DNA of 64,000 nt from Hemicentrotus pulcherrimus (taxonomy: Eukaryota > Echinodermata > Echinoidea > Camarodonta > Strongylocentrotidae): positions 71,476 through 135,475 of the forward strand of contig BEXV01000432.1 in the NCBI GenBank assembly GCA_003118195.1, given 5' to 3'. Each line of letters begins with the position of its first letter. The stretch's first letter is position 1. This document shows, piece by piece, positions 44,761-58,540 of this stretch. The notes below the pieces were generated by a model. That model did not search any database. It was not told the DNA's origin and saw only the letters and a list, made by a program, of their open reading frames with translations. The position numbers and the translations under genes are program-made.

Positions 44761-47700
44761 GAGACGGCGTTGTCAACCGAACATTAGGATAAAAACGAAC
44801 AATCAAAAGCAAATCCCTTATGCATGCAGATATTTTAAAGTTTATATACATTTACTCGCAGATCATAAATTAGTGATCATAATGCTCAAAGATCACTCCA
44901 AGGGGCCTGAATAGTTTTTTCCCTCCTCGTAACAACTGTCACACGACTCTCTTTTCAGCACACTTTCATTCAACCTCATCAAGACTTATTTGATTTATTT
45001 CATTTTTATTTTTAACCCATGCCTTGCAGAACAGGTGTGCTAGCACAGGTTGCGAAGGTACATTTAATTCATTGAAATCATTTCTTTCTTTAGAAAAGCT
45101 GAATTTAACAATAAATTCAGAGACGAGAAAACAAAAATGTGTTTCTTATATGGGCGGCAGCAGCAGACTATCAACCATAGCACACACAACTGATACTTGT
45201 AGGCCTTTTTTTTTTTTTTTCTAGATACAAATAGGCCCCCACCTGTCCAGTAGCTTATGAGGGCAACTGTTTTCAGGCATCAATGATAAAACCGTGAAAT
45301 TAACAAGCTACTTTTTCAATAAAACAATGCTGCAAGAACTTTGAATTAATATCAGTGCACTATAAAGTGATTAATTCTTTCAAATTTAGTTTTTCTTTAT
45401 ACATGGAAAACTGGTACCATTGATTCCATACATTTTACACACATCTCCCAAATTGATGCAATTGCAGCATCAGCTTGTATTTGTGAAAGGCCACCCAGAA
45501 GACTTCATTCAAACATCAAAGATCATTAGTGTAGGTTTAGAGCAAAAACAGCATTTAAGCACATCATTTTCACACAGAGTTACCACCCTTCTTTCCCCAA
45601 AAGACAGTAACACCACTGCATTGGAACAAAATAGTACACTAGCAGGAGCCAACTGTTTAATCTATTACACAGCGATGGGATGTAATCGCTTAAGGAAGAT
45701 TTCTGTCTGGAATTCTGCTGAAACTGTCGCAGGTTGGTGGCCTACAGTTCATCAAGTGTCACCCTCGGAAACCTTGCAATGGTGATAACAGCTCCAAGGG
45801 TTGAAAACTGGAAACCAGACTACAACGACCATGACTCAGAAAATGTGGAGGGGGGAGAGAGNGGGAGAGGGGGGGGGCACATGTTCTGTCTTGTAGCAGT
45901 TACCCCAGCCAGGCACTAACAAAATTACATTATGTAGGTTATAAAAAGCAAGTGTCAGACTAGGGTCTGTGCCTGTAGCTAAGACAAAACACAGGCCTGA
46001 TGTTGTGTCGATAAAATGGAAATAACTTGTTATTTTAACTTGTTATACCACGTTATTTTTGTATTTATTTAGGGGGAACTTCATTTTTTGTTGATAAAAG
46101 CCCATGTAACAAAAGGCTCTAAAAAGTGGGGAAAATATGGACTAAATGGAAGGCTTAAGGTTTGTCCAGATATTGCTGGGTAAGCCGCTGGAAAAGAGCT
46201 GCCACATGTATTTGTACGTGTGTAATTGAATAACAACAGCACACAACAAAGGCCTTGCGCATATTCAATGAGCTCTGTGGTATGGATACAGAAATGTGAA
46301 GCACTACACTCTAGATCATTACGAGGGAAAAAATGCCACGGTTTTGCCACCTCATATCTGAACGAGCCCATAGGGGGGCTATTTCAGTAGCATTCCAAGG
46401 CAAAACTGCCACAAACCTTGAGTTTTTAGCAGCGCTATATATGCAGCAGCACGAACCGGCGTCTCATGATGATTTCAACAGGAACAGTTGAAAACTTGGA
46501 AATGACATTACTGATCAAGATGACTGAGAGCTTAAAGTTCAGTGCTTTATACTCGAGGGTAAAATCAAGGACTTGAATCATCAAATTGCATTTTGATGTG
46601 AAAATGATTTCATCTGTCAATAAAGCTGTCATAACATCTGCATAGAACCAGAGGGTAGTTACAAGTAACATATATCATTTGAAACAGAACGCCCTTCTCG
46701 CTCTTAAAAGATGATGAATTCTTCTTGTGATATCATAATTTTTAAAAAAGATTGCCTTTTATTAGAATCTGTTTATTCCCTCAAATATCTCACAACTTGT
46801 ATAAGGGTAGGCCTAAACAAACCTATTTATCATTTTTTTCAAATAATCATAAAAGGGGTTTTAAAGAATTCTTGTCTGTCTACATAGCTGCATTATCTTA
46901 ATCCGTCACACGAAGTCATGGAAAATCATCGCTCTTACGCAAACAAAGGCTCGGAATGTGCCCAAGCGTTCAGTTAAATGGAGGAGACATTATCACCATA
47001 GCATCAAATAATCCTCGGAAAGCTTCTTAAAGAGAGATAAATGACGTATGCAAACAGGCCGGGGTTCTGTAACAAGGCTACCAACTTGTATTCCATGATG
47101 TCGAGACAGAGAATGATTGAATATTTTCACACATTTTGCCAGATTAGGTTACATCATATCATTGGTTGGGAGCTTCAGCTACAATGTAAAACCTATAGCA
47201 TTCCAGATAAAGGTTTAATAGTTAACGCGGTTCTGGTTCTCAACAGACATAAGAACATAACTGAGATAAATTCTCAATATGCAGCGATGGCATGCTATTG
47301 AAAGCCTTAACAGATGGCTGTAAGCTTTCAAGGAACATAAATTGTATTCATCTTTTAAACAGAAATCGAACTAAATACATGTAGCAAGCTTGAATTCTGC
47401 ATATTCTACAGAAATAGCAGCATTGTTAATTGAGATGGACATCCTATCATTTACCCCATTGCATGTAAGACTACTGTACCTAACAATTAGTCAACCCTTC
47501 ATGGTAGTTACATGCAGGCCTGTCAAAGAAGACATGAAAATCACTTACTCAATCAGAAGACATTAATTTTTATATCACAAAGGTTTATGGTGTGTATTTA
47601 CTAGTATCAATGGAAATAACTAAATGCCTTCCCATTAGTCAAAGCATGGAGCTAGTTAGTAATAGCTCCATGGTCGAAGGGGTAATTATTATAAGCAAAT

Positions 47701-49133
47701 ACTACTTCTACAAATGTACTGTGAACGATCGTTTTTTAGCCCTGCCCAGCAATCCTGACAAATGGACTTCAGAAGCCCCTTCCCAGGATGGAAAAGGTTT
47801 CAACTCCTTCAAACTTCCTCTTCTGTCCTTCCTTCTTTTATTTCTCCTTCTTTTTCTTCACACACCCATCATCATTCCCTACTCCCTCCTTTCCTTTCCT
47901 CTCCCCTCACATCCGTTCTCACCCCGTCATCAACTCAAGCTCAAGAAACCCTATCCCTAATGCTCCATCTATTATTCCACATGCTCTCTCACCTGCCTTC
48001 CTCCCCCACACTCCGGGCACAGATTAGCCCCTTGTTTGTTAGTCCCACATGCAGGCAATGAGGTCAGGGGACGGGGTGTCGGCAAACAAAGATTATCGGT
48101 TACACTTGGACTGGGACGGTTTACTGCCACACAATGAGGCGGTTAACTGATTTCATTTTCTCCCTCGTCTAGCACTTTAATTGGAATAAGTTCAATTATT
48201 TTCTTTTCCTTTCCTTTCATATCAAGGGGTGTTGTAGAATGTAGGCACCCTATGTAAGTGCAAATACATACAATTAATCTTTAATAATAAATGTGCATGT
48301 AAACCCTACATCTGTTAAGCAGGCAACAAGGTGATAGTTACTGGCTAATAGTTCTTTTGGAAATGTTATTAACTTAAAATAGAAGACTGCAAATATTCAA
48401 TGATCAGCTTAAGTACCGGTACTTCAATCTTGTGTTTAACGAAACAAATATTTTCTGGTTAATTAAAATTATCATTAAAAAAAAAAAACACAGTATATTA
48501 TTCAAGAACTAACTGAATTTCAAACACTGTTTAGGTAAACTTCAGACATCTGAACTATTCAACTCAAAACATTTTTTTTTAATTATACAACAAAGAACAT
48601 GACAAATATTTTGAAGGACTGCCCACCATGTAAATCCTATAACATCGTTTAGAATGTCACAGACCGCTGGGACAAAGCAGGGATAAATATCTCCATGAAC
48701 AACCATAACATACCAACCTAAATCCCAAATTCATACAAAGCAGTTCTTTGAAGCAACGCTTGCAGGAATCACGTTTATTAGGAAAAACATCTTTGTTTTC
48801 ATACAATCTCAAATTTGACCCTTTCTCATTCAATTATTCATCCCATTTTGTCTTATTCTCTGAGACTTTTTTTGGGGGTCTTTGAATGAAACAAATCTTG
48901 GTATTCTGAGCCATGTCCAGTGGGGATATGGGGTAGAGATTTACCTTGGGGGAAGTTTTGTCCCTACTGCTAAAGTTACAAGAAGATGAAGTGGACTCTA
49001 AATTGGGGGTTCATATGAGAGTATATACTATCCCTCTGTTTTTTATTCAACAAAGACAGAACTTGCCCCTTGGTAAATGATCGATCAAACTGAGTATCTT
49101 CATACATGTACATCATCAATTTTTATGCAGATC

Positions 49134-49232
49134 NNNNNNNNNNNNNNNNNNNNNNNNNNNNNNNNNNNNNNNNNNNNNNNNNNNNNNNNNNNNNNNNNNN
49201 NNNNNNNNNNNNNNNNNNNNNNNNNNNNNNNN
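49134..49232. other. assembly gap (99 N)
   Basis: A run of N between unique AT-rich flanks. Confidence 1.
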
Positions 49233-50651
49233 TCATCTTTTCTATAAAAAAGATGAATGGGGGAATAGTTGCTTTGGTTAACTTAAATATTAATTAAAAC
49301 AACAAACAAAAGTGTAAAATATTAATTTACTGCAACAAGAGTGCAGTAGGCCTTCAATTTTACAAAAAGTATGCATTTATTACTAAGATTCCAAGATTAC
49401 TGTATGAAGTATAAAGCAACTCGAGCCTGTCAATTGAGTTTTATAACTCAAAGAAGATTAGACCTCAAAAATTGAGATTATATACATTAAGGTCAACATT
49501 ACAGAAACCATAGTAATCCACACAAATTAGTAAACTGCTTCTGGCCTTTCCAAACTATATTCAGTCTTTGACATCACCAGACTGGTATTCAAAACAAGAT
49601 CTTGATCTTGATCTTCAAGTTGGACCATTCGAACACCAGAAGAGTCCATCAAAAGTGGAAGGGATAATAATTCAGTAATGGGTGCCAATCATTCTTATAA
49701 CCAGATCAAGCGTGATAATGTCAAGACATTAAAAACACCTCAAGTCCTTAGCAGCAGCAGCAAAGCAGAGTGTCACATCAAGCATTCCACAAGATCATTA
49801 ATCATTATAAGGTCAGATGTATAGATGAATACTTATTTTGAGTTTCTTTAGGACTCTTCACAAGTTCATCAGATAAGGCTAGTTTGGTCTAGATTTTGGG
49901 GCGATATGGCCATGTATACATGTAGGTTATTTAGGGTAATTGCAGGGCAAAGACCAATTCAGGTTGGCTGACGTAGGGACAAATTTTATTTTTTTACTCA
50001 AACTTAAGTACATATCAGGTCAAGTACATATGAAATTACACATTGCCCATTGATACTTTCCAGCAAGTGAGTGCAACAGTTTTATATTCCCAATTGACAT
50101 ACCAATGTTCATCTCCTAAAAAAAAGTATAAATTACGAGAAATACATACTGCAACTAATGATAATTATCTCTAAAACATGTATAATCAACAAAAACAACA
50201 ACAAAAACAAATGTGGGCATGACATCAAATTTCACATTCCTGCTCAAAATGAGCCTGATTCTTCTGGAAGTATTCTTTTCTTTGACAGTTAAATAAACTT
50301 TTTTCAAGGATCCACAATTTCTGACATATTTTCTGTAATGGTACATACCAATCGCCAAACAGAAAAGCAAAGATATGAACTGCATTGACTATAACAGTAA
50401 TGAGTTAATATTGTATAGAAATCAATAGTTCAATCTATAAAATTAATACAAAGGGAAAAGATAGAGTCAGTAAGTCGAGAGTCTAGACCAATTTCAGACA
50501 GAAGTACATCTATACCTGATGCATTCTTGTAATTCAAAAAGAGACCCCATGAACCAATTTGATAAGTTATATGAAGCCCGATGAATATCTTTGTTTACAT
50601 GGTCTAATGGTCATATGGTTTCAGTAAGGTCAAGTCGGACAATGACCTTTT

Positions 50652-50687
50652 GGATTAAGTTGAATGAATGGATTAAGTTGAATGAAT
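50652..50687 (+). repeat. 18-bp tandem duplication
   Basis: GGATTAAGTTGAATGAAT occurs twice head to tail with no mismatch. Confidence 0.85.
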
Positions 50688-53074
50688 GAATTATGAACAT
50701 CTCTATTAACTGCACTCTCTTCAAATATTGACTGTGATGAAGCCTTTTTACAGCAGAATTGTGGTCAAAGAAATTGTATGGACTACAGCATAAATAAAAA
50801 TGGACATAATTCATTTGAAAGCATCTGCTCTAACTTATAGGGTCACTATTCTAGATACACTGTATGTAGTTTGAAGTACTGATATACCCAAGTTGTCATC
50901 CTAATAAATAATAAAAAAAGAATATTTGGTACAGCCAGTTATATGCAAGAGACAGCTAGAAGTGCAAACTACATACTTTAAAAATTCAATTTAAGGAGAC
51001 TGTATTTTCTATATACGGGTATTATATTTCAGCTGGAACAAATAAATATCACATTTCCTGATACAAATGACTTACATGTTCATTGTGTACATTTACTTGT
51101 ACAATATGTTTCACAGAGGAAACAAGAAATGACATATTTTATCCCATGGTCTACACCAAACAATCTTACATGTAGGTCTATTTAAAAACTAGGACTCCAA
51201 AACAGGCAATCCCTAAACAGAAACCAACTCCATGAGAGGCAAAGTGGGTGTGTAAAATGATCCTGCACCCCTTCATTTTGAATATCAGTCCACGACACCT
51301 GAGAAATATCCGATTTCAAACCACAATGTTCCTGCAACACATATCTAAGAGCATTTAAAGAACTTTATTTCATCCCGACATTAATCAATCAATGTCTTTC
51401 CTTATCGATCCATTGAGTGTTAATATTGAAATGAAGCTTCATGCGTGACTCTTGGTGTAACATTATCCCGCAATGTCGGGAAAATATGTGAATGCAATGT
51501 TGCTCAAACATTTCAGTCCTGTGGTGACATTAATGGTAAGAAAGGAAGGTAATTCAGACCAACAAAGTACAGTGTCTATTTAAAGGGGGGAAAATAGGGT
51601 ACAATTTACACAAACTTTTCTGTAAAGTAAGTTGGTGGCTAAAAAAAAAGCCTTATAAAGTTATAATGGAACCGCCTAGGCCTTTGCAATGGGTGAAAAT
51701 GTAATTGAATGCATTAAACCATACTAGTCTGTTCAATTTTGAAGGAAAGAAATCGTATTGTGGAAAAAAAATGTTGAAGCCTTCCAGAAGATGGAAATAC
51801 CCAAACAGAGTCCCTTCCAATTTTTCTGGACAATTTAGGATGGTGATCAATGGAACACTTGTAGATACTTCAAAATGATTGATGCGTCCATCCGCTGCTC
51901 CTTGCTTCCAAACACGTTTTCACTCTATTTTCTGCATCTTTCTGCCCCCCCCCTCCCTCTCTCTCTCTCTCTCTCCAATGGTCAGCAAGACCGCTCTTCT
52001 CACTCCAAAGTGGCTTCAACACCCAACCTGTCAATATTTTCAATTCCTGTTTACTCTATTATCACCCTCTTGTCTATGTTTGCGCCACTTTGCCCAGCAT
52101 CATCCCGATCAAACATGGATAAAAAGACAACAAGACCCCCGAAAGATGGCTACCATTTGCAAACTCTAGTCTGCTGTTTGAGCTGAGAAACCAGGCAATG
52201 TTTACTTGGCGCATGACCCACCAGGGGTTCAAGTTCCAATCTCGTACAAATATTGAGCAAACAGATGGGGGTTTGCGGAGATTGTTTTAGGTGATAACTT
52301 CAAACTTCTGGGGAACAAGCGCCAGCATTAGCACACTGTTTGTGAAGATTCAAAAAATATGTGAAAAAGCAAATACTGGGCGAAGGCCAAGGTTCTCTGC
52401 TGCCTTGTTGCTTTCAATAAAGCACAAAATAACCAAGTGTTCCATATAACTTCCATGATATGTAAAGTGAAAAATGAGTCATCCATTTTGTATTCAAATA
52501 CATGTACAGAGGCTACAGTAGATGTATTAAATGTATGTTTTAACACATGCATGTGCATAAGAAATGAAATATCCTTTCGTAAGGTAAGGTGGTGTCTCTT
52601 ACACTACCGGTAACCACAACAATAAAAGTGTTCAGAACCGATCATTTTTATACAGAGCGATGAATATGTGCAACAATTTTGCATCCCAGTAGAAAAGTCA
52701 GGCAATTGGTAATTTTGTCTTTCTTTCAATGATAAGACAGTTTCGATATGCATCGTCATACATGTACTATTGGACTTTCTAAAGTAAAGATCATGTCATT
52801 TTCAAAATAACCAATTTATCAAATTACATTCTACAGTACAGGCATTCTAAAAAGTGGATACAAAATTTCCCATGATTACGCAAACTTTAAAATCTCTTCA
52901 CAAAATAGATTTTTCTATCAAATAAAAATAAAGGCATACATGTATGTGGTAATCTCTAGCACTATTAATTTATTATCTTATCTTTTAATTCAACAGATGA
53001 CTAACTGATAATGATGGACTCTGCAAGATGTTGAAAATGCCACTGAATATAATGATAGCAGATTAACCACATGC

Positions 53075-53118
53075 TGAGGTCACACTGGGGTCACACTGGG
53101 GTCATGCTGAGGTCGTGT
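53075..53118 (+). promoter_or_regulatory. four nuclear-receptor-like half-sites with DR5 spacing
   Basis: AGGTCA (53077), GGGTCA (53088), GGGTCA (53099) and AGGTCG (53110) follow each other with exactly 5 bp between them (CACTG, CACTG, TGCTG). Direct repeats of RGKTCA spaced by 5 are the classical retinoic-acid receptor/RXR element. It may equally be an 11-bp microsatellite that happens to contain the motif. It lies in the presumed large Dachsous intron. Confidence 0.35.
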
Positions 53119-53530
53119 CAGTTCAAGCCACTAGGGTCCAGTCAGTTGGACAGTCTGGGGTCGAATTCTGGGCTCAGTGGGATATGCTTCTGGAAGAATT
53201 TGGAATATCTGTTTTGATGTCTGGATTTAATTGACTGCTGTCATAAAGAGTCATTACATAGATGGTTGTAAACTTCAAACAGAAAGGTTGGTTATGAATC
53301 CAAAGATACTGTATACATGTATGCAGTGTTTCATACAGTGAGGAAAATGTTAATGAAAGTGTAGATAAAAATATCTAGAATCTCAACTTCACCTGTATAC
53401 CAGAGTAATATTTCAGTAGAGAATATATATAGTAATCAGGCCCATTTTAACTTACGAAGTTACATACACATCAAATTAGAGTCCTAAAATTTAATACAAA
53501 CTTTCATGATCATAGTAATGAGGTAATATA

Positions 53531-53556
53531 CATGTACATGTACATGTACATGTATG
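53531..53556. repeat. ACATGT short tandem repeat
   Basis: A self-complementary TACATG run; similar runs at 57268-57302, 57430-57463, 58411-58427, 62169-62187 and 62336-62352. Confidence 0.8.
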
Positions 53557-54264
53557 TAGCTTTGGGCTACACCACTTTCCTTTCAAGTTCTAATATAATA
53601 TATATTTTGTTGAATAGTTCTGCACTGTTCTGCACTGTTCTACACTATCAAAGAGTGAAAGATTATAATATAGACTTGTATCAAATATACTATTTGTAAA
53701 GCATCACATTTTCTTTAATCTCTAACTCTATGCTATTCAACAATAAGCAGTGACAACAGATTCGAGATAGAAACTGAACCCCTCTCTTCCTTTGAAATAT
53801 TCATGTATATCAAAATATCAATCCCAAAATTGTAAAAAAAGTGAAGGATATAACCTGTCCCATACGTCTTTGGTCCCTGGAAACTCAAGTGTAGCCACGT
53901 TCCACTTTACATGAGAAGTATTTACGATGTTTGAGTATTTGGCCAAACGGTCCCATAAACTAGCCTCTAATTGGAGGATAAGTAAATAGCTGGCCCAATT
54001 CTGAACAGGTCTAAACACTTGATTATTTATCAATGATTGCAAATGTCAGTGACCAGATACGCTTAATAGTATACATGATTTACAATTTGATCTTGAGGTC
54101 AGTTCAGAGTCAATGTGGTCTTGTCCACAATATTTAGGACAAATAGTTATAGTCACTTTTAATTGCATCAATAGTAATACTCTCTTTGAATTATAGGACC
54201 ATTAAAGGTCTTCTTTTCCCTCTGCCGATCGACCAGGAGCTAAGTCTTCTTGCCGTAGCTACAG

Positions 54265-54320
54265 GAGAGCCATAAGGGTGTTAATTTATATAACGCAGAG
54301 TTAACACCCTTCTGGCTCTC
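54265..54320. repeat. dispersed hairpin repeat copy, best preserved
   Basis: GAGAGCCATAAGGGTGTTAA faces GTTAACACCCTTCTGGCTCT, with one mismatch over most of the arm and a loop of about 15 nt. Confidence 0.75.
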
Positions 54321-55212
54321 ATCTGAATCTGATAATAAATTCAACTACATAAAAATTCTACCATCACATGCAAATTTGTAGGCCCCCACCCCTCCCCCCA
54401 AGATTTTATAGCCTACTTCTGATATAAACATAAATGTGTGTGAGAAACAGCTCTAGACTTCTTTTTCAAAATAAAAAATGTCAAAATATATTACTCGTAG
54501 AACATAGAATCATTGACATGTACATAAATCTAGACAGAAGTTGGCAATAGGCAATTTGAAAGAATGCCATGACTTATATTTGCATATTTTTCTGCTGAAT
54601 TAAGAGAGAAAAGTCTTCATCGAGCTCAGGTGAGTAAGCAAGGCTTGTCTGTGGTATGTGCTTACGTGCCACTCAACAATAAGCGCATCATACAAAAAAA
54701 GACAAAAGGCAACTGTGGATCCAAATACGATGAACTTTGACCTCTAAGAGTTTGACATGAACTCTGAGCCTGCAGGGGGCAGGCAGAGGGAAGATTAGGG
54801 GTTGACAAAAATATCACTTATTTCTACAACTGTCATTTTTTGCTTGTAAAGACAGCATGCCCATTAAAACAATATTGAGTCTAATAACAGATTTCATGAT
54901 GAAAGGATATTATGAATTTATGAAATATGGAGTTCTAGTCAAATATTACATTCAACAATACTGGCAGTGTTCATGGCATAATAATATGAAATAGTCTCTT
55001 GACTTAAAACCTTGTTTGTTATACCATAGGTGTTTTAATCTCATTATATTCATTTTTAATCTTAAATATAAATCAAAATCATGCTTTCCAATGACCATTC
55101 TGACTTGTAAGTTTTAATTGCTACAACTTTGAAATAATCTCACAGATTCATTGTCTCAATGGCAGTAATCAGAATCATCTGGAAATTATGCAGATATCAT
55201 CGTTTGAAAATT

Positions 55213-55272
55213 GAGAGCCAAAGGGACATTAAGTCTTTGCAAAATGACATGAGTTAATGTTCCTCCGGCTCT
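55213..55272. repeat. dispersed hairpin repeat copy
   Basis: GAGAGCCAAAGGGACATTAA faces GTTAATGTTCCTCCGGCTCT across a ~20-nt loop. Confidence 0.65.
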
Positions 55273-56178
55273 TCTCTTGGCAAATGATAAAGGCCCCCCC
55301 CCCTACAAATGACATGTTCAGGTATCTGTTATCATTGAGTAACTTTACATGAAACCATGTGAAATCTGATGTTGACCTTTCAACTATATATTCCACAACT
55401 ATACCACGCAGAATCTTCCCTAAATATCGATACAAAGTTCATATTTATCAGTCAAATTTATCAAAATATGAATCATGACCTCAAGTGAACTCGGGGTCAG
55501 TTTCAAAGGCCATTATCATGTCTACACCAGCTCAAACCCATGTATTGGCCTTGGAGATTCATTCAATTACACAGGGCTTATCTATTATGAATTCACAATC
55601 ATAAAACTCAACTGTGTGAAGCGAATGACTGCCCTTCGCATTGACAAGTGTAATTTCAGAGAGGGGTGCCCCCATTTTGTGTGTTTTCCCAACATCGGCA
55701 GGGATTAGAGTTAACCATGGTTCAATCAGAATACTCCGGAGGCAAACTCATTACTCATTTGCTCTGTTCACACTAACATTTATGTGCCTTGAATACATGT
55801 GTGAACATGTACACCCGTTGCCATGATGATAATCTTCAAAAGTCAGAACATGCCCATGTAATTTTACAAATTTAACAATGTATTGGGTGTCTTTAAAAAA
55901 TTCTACACCACACCATCGGAACTGCTTTCCTCAGGCTTCATAAAGCAGTATGCATATATGTACATCAGAGCGAAGTGGAAATTATTGTCATTTATCACTG
56001 CATGATGATATCAGTAATGTGTTATGATAATACTATATTGTCTTCTTGTTTTTGCAAGATTAAAATCATCTGATATTTTTGGTTTGGTTCATAAAATCGG
56101 TGTGAATGCTCTGTGTTGGTGATTCAGGGCATGACAGAGAAGCTGAATAGAGGCTCGGCAAGAGAAGAAGAGCGAGAA

Positions 56179-56564
56179 GGCCAGTTTTCACCAGCTCGAG
56201 AATGCCAAATATCCCGCTATTTGAACTATCCGGATTGCAAATTATCCAGTTAGTTCTTGTCTTCATCAGCCTGAAGTTGCAATTGGCGGGATATTTGGTT
56301 GAGAAAATCATCCCAAGATGTCTTAGGCTAGTCTGCAAAATATCCAACTATTTGGCAAAATATCCTGTTATTTTTCCAGTGCGTCTTGACCAGCCCGAAG
56401 ACTCGCACTATTCGCAAACGCTGATCAAAATATCTCGAGCTCAAGTTTCAAGTTTCCAGGTCAAGTCTCGAGCTGATGAAGATGCGATATGTAACTTCAG
56501 GATTATTTCCCAATTCAGAAATAGCGGGCTGTATTTGACAATCTCGAGCTGATGAAAACAGGCC
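56179..56564. mobile_element. MITE-like element with ~45-bp inverted ends
   Basis: The left end GGCCAGTTTTCACCAGCTCG continues as AGAATGCCAAATATCCCGCT; the reverse-complemented right end GGCCTGTTTTCATCAGCTCG continues as AGATTGTCAAATACAGCCCG. CTCGAGCTGATGAA recurs inside. No transposase frame. Confidence 0.7.
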
Positions 56565-57935
56565 TTTTGAGAGAGGGGGGGAAATGCTTGCCCCCGGGCT
56601 AGCTGCATAGCACCATCGCTCTCTCTTTAGAAACCAGAACAAAGAGAAGCTGTCGCACCGTGACATATTCTCTGTGTGTGTTATTTGCGAAAATTTATAG
56701 CCCACTGGGTTGATGTCATCGCTTTATGGATAACTCTGAATAAATACTGCTTACAGAAAAGGTTAAATTTTGAGTGTGTTGTAGCCCTTCCATAAAATGC
56801 AGTCCCATGACTGTGTCGTAACTTTACCTACATGTATGCAGTATTCATATAAGTATTAATTCCCAGTAGTAAAACCCCTTGTTAAATGGCATGTTTATTT
56901 GAATCATAAATCAAAACGAATAAACAGATTTAAAATCATTTTAGTTGTAATTGATCAGAATTTAATAAAATTTGATGTTGAATATGCATGTAACTGTAAA
57001 GTTATCAATCTCAAACTATTCCAATTATTTGTACATGAAAAGACAAACCTTTAAATTATTAACTAATACCATTCATTCTTATCCCAATTTTACTTTTCTC
57101 CATCTACACTGTATATGTATGAAAAGGTACAGATTTGAGCCTTTTTTAAAATAAAATATCAAATGCTAACAGCTAGAAAGGCATTACTTACATGTACCTC
57201 TTCCGCCTCTCAGCGAATGATATGCTACGCTCTTCTTTTTGCCATAGATAATACATTCATCAACATACATGTACATGTACATGTAAGTACATGTACATGT
57301 ATATGACAACTAAAAATTGAAAATAAACTTCATCAAACCTGCAATTACATTATTTCCTTACATTTAAGTTTCCCTTATTTTTAAGTCTCCTATCTTCAAA
57401 CATTCATTAGAAACTCAACATATGAATTACATGTACACATACACTGTACATACATGTACATGTAGTTTATCATTTCATTTTGTTGCCCGTGACGCCTGCA
57501 GTATAAGCAAAGAGAGCATGTTCAATCAAAGCCACAGTAGCGACCGAAGGCACAGTAGCCACCAAAGTCACCAAACTACATGTGTAGATACATGTAGACA
57601 TGTTTGAAACAGCCCAAATGGATTGTCAAAATCCCAATGACCCATATTTATAGTCCAAAAGAGCCTATTGAAAGCTGACCCATTTTTGCTTTCATTTGAG
57701 ACACATTGATGGCTGAGCTAAAGCAATGCTCAATCAATGACACGATCGAAACAAATTAATAGAAAGGACTTTTTTGGAAAAATTAAATGAATAAAATTTA
57801 AAAAGTCAGTCAAAAGTATTGTAGTATATTTGGGATGTACAGCAACAAGAAAAAACATATTTAATCATTCTGAAGCCTCTTATGCATGGGGCCTCTTTCA
57901 AGTTATTCCATAAAAAGCTCAAACAATACCTATAA

Positions 57936-58032
57936 CGTCGCTGTTTTCACGAAGTGACGGTAGCAAAAAAAAATTGCATTCACTTTGCATTACGATTTTC
58001 CTCACTACCGTCACTTCGTGAAAATAGGGACG
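57936..58032. repeat. strong inverted repeat, 28-bp arms
   Basis: TTTTCACGAAGTGACGGTAG at 57944-57963 and its exact reverse complement at 58005-58024. With the flanking CGTCGCTG and TAGGGACG the arms extend to 28 bp with two mismatches, separated by a 41-bp loop. No similar copy was noticed elsewhere in the window. Confidence 0.85.
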
Positions 58033-58332
58033 ATAATTCTCACGAGTCAAGGATTATGAATCATTATACAACGTATTCAAGAGGAAGCAGAAATAGCACG
58101 AACAAAATACCATCTGAAGTTCAAGCGTTACCATACACATAATGAGAGGTGAGAGACAAGTATGCAGAGCTTATTCAATCTATGGATTCAATTTGGCAAA
58201 ATGGACGCATTTGGGGATTTTCATATCGACCTCTTCAACTCTTTGCAACATTCCACCGTTCTCCCGACGAAAAGAACATCATTCATGCTATGCACGTAGC
58301 CCACCTACATGCAGGTGCCCTACTGGTTTGTG

Positions 58333-58540
58333 TTTAAAGATAAAAGTTGAGTTCTGGTCATGCAATTTAGCTGTGAAAGTAAAAGTCTCAAAGCAATTGC
58401 GAAAGGTTGATTACATGTACATGTATGTAGTAACAAAAAAGGCAATTACTATGAAGTTTTGGAATCATCAAAATGATAAGAAATTTACTCAATCTAGCTG
58501 GAGAGTACACAGAAATATGTATATGGGACTACATCATGGT
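58333..58540 (-). mobile_element. MITE relative, reverse and partial
   Basis: Starts TTTAAAGATAAAAGTTGAGT then TCTGGTCATGC, as the right end of 22005-22383. It continues with GGAATCATCAAAATGATAAG and GTACACAGAAATATGTATAT, the reverse complement of the family interior. It contains a TACATGTACATGTATG insertion. Confidence 0.6.

Larger units (their letters stand above)
36028..49133. other. presumed Dachsous intron, central part
   Basis: Unique AT-rich sequence with dispersed hairpins, MITE copies, the 37-kb tandem repeat, a CT tract, and a pyrimidine-rich stretch at about 47805-47930. No exon recognised. Confidence 0.5.

Noticed and set aside
45420..45785. 121-codon plus-strand open frame
   Set aside because: No domain likeness, composition like the flanking intron, no usable start or splice context.
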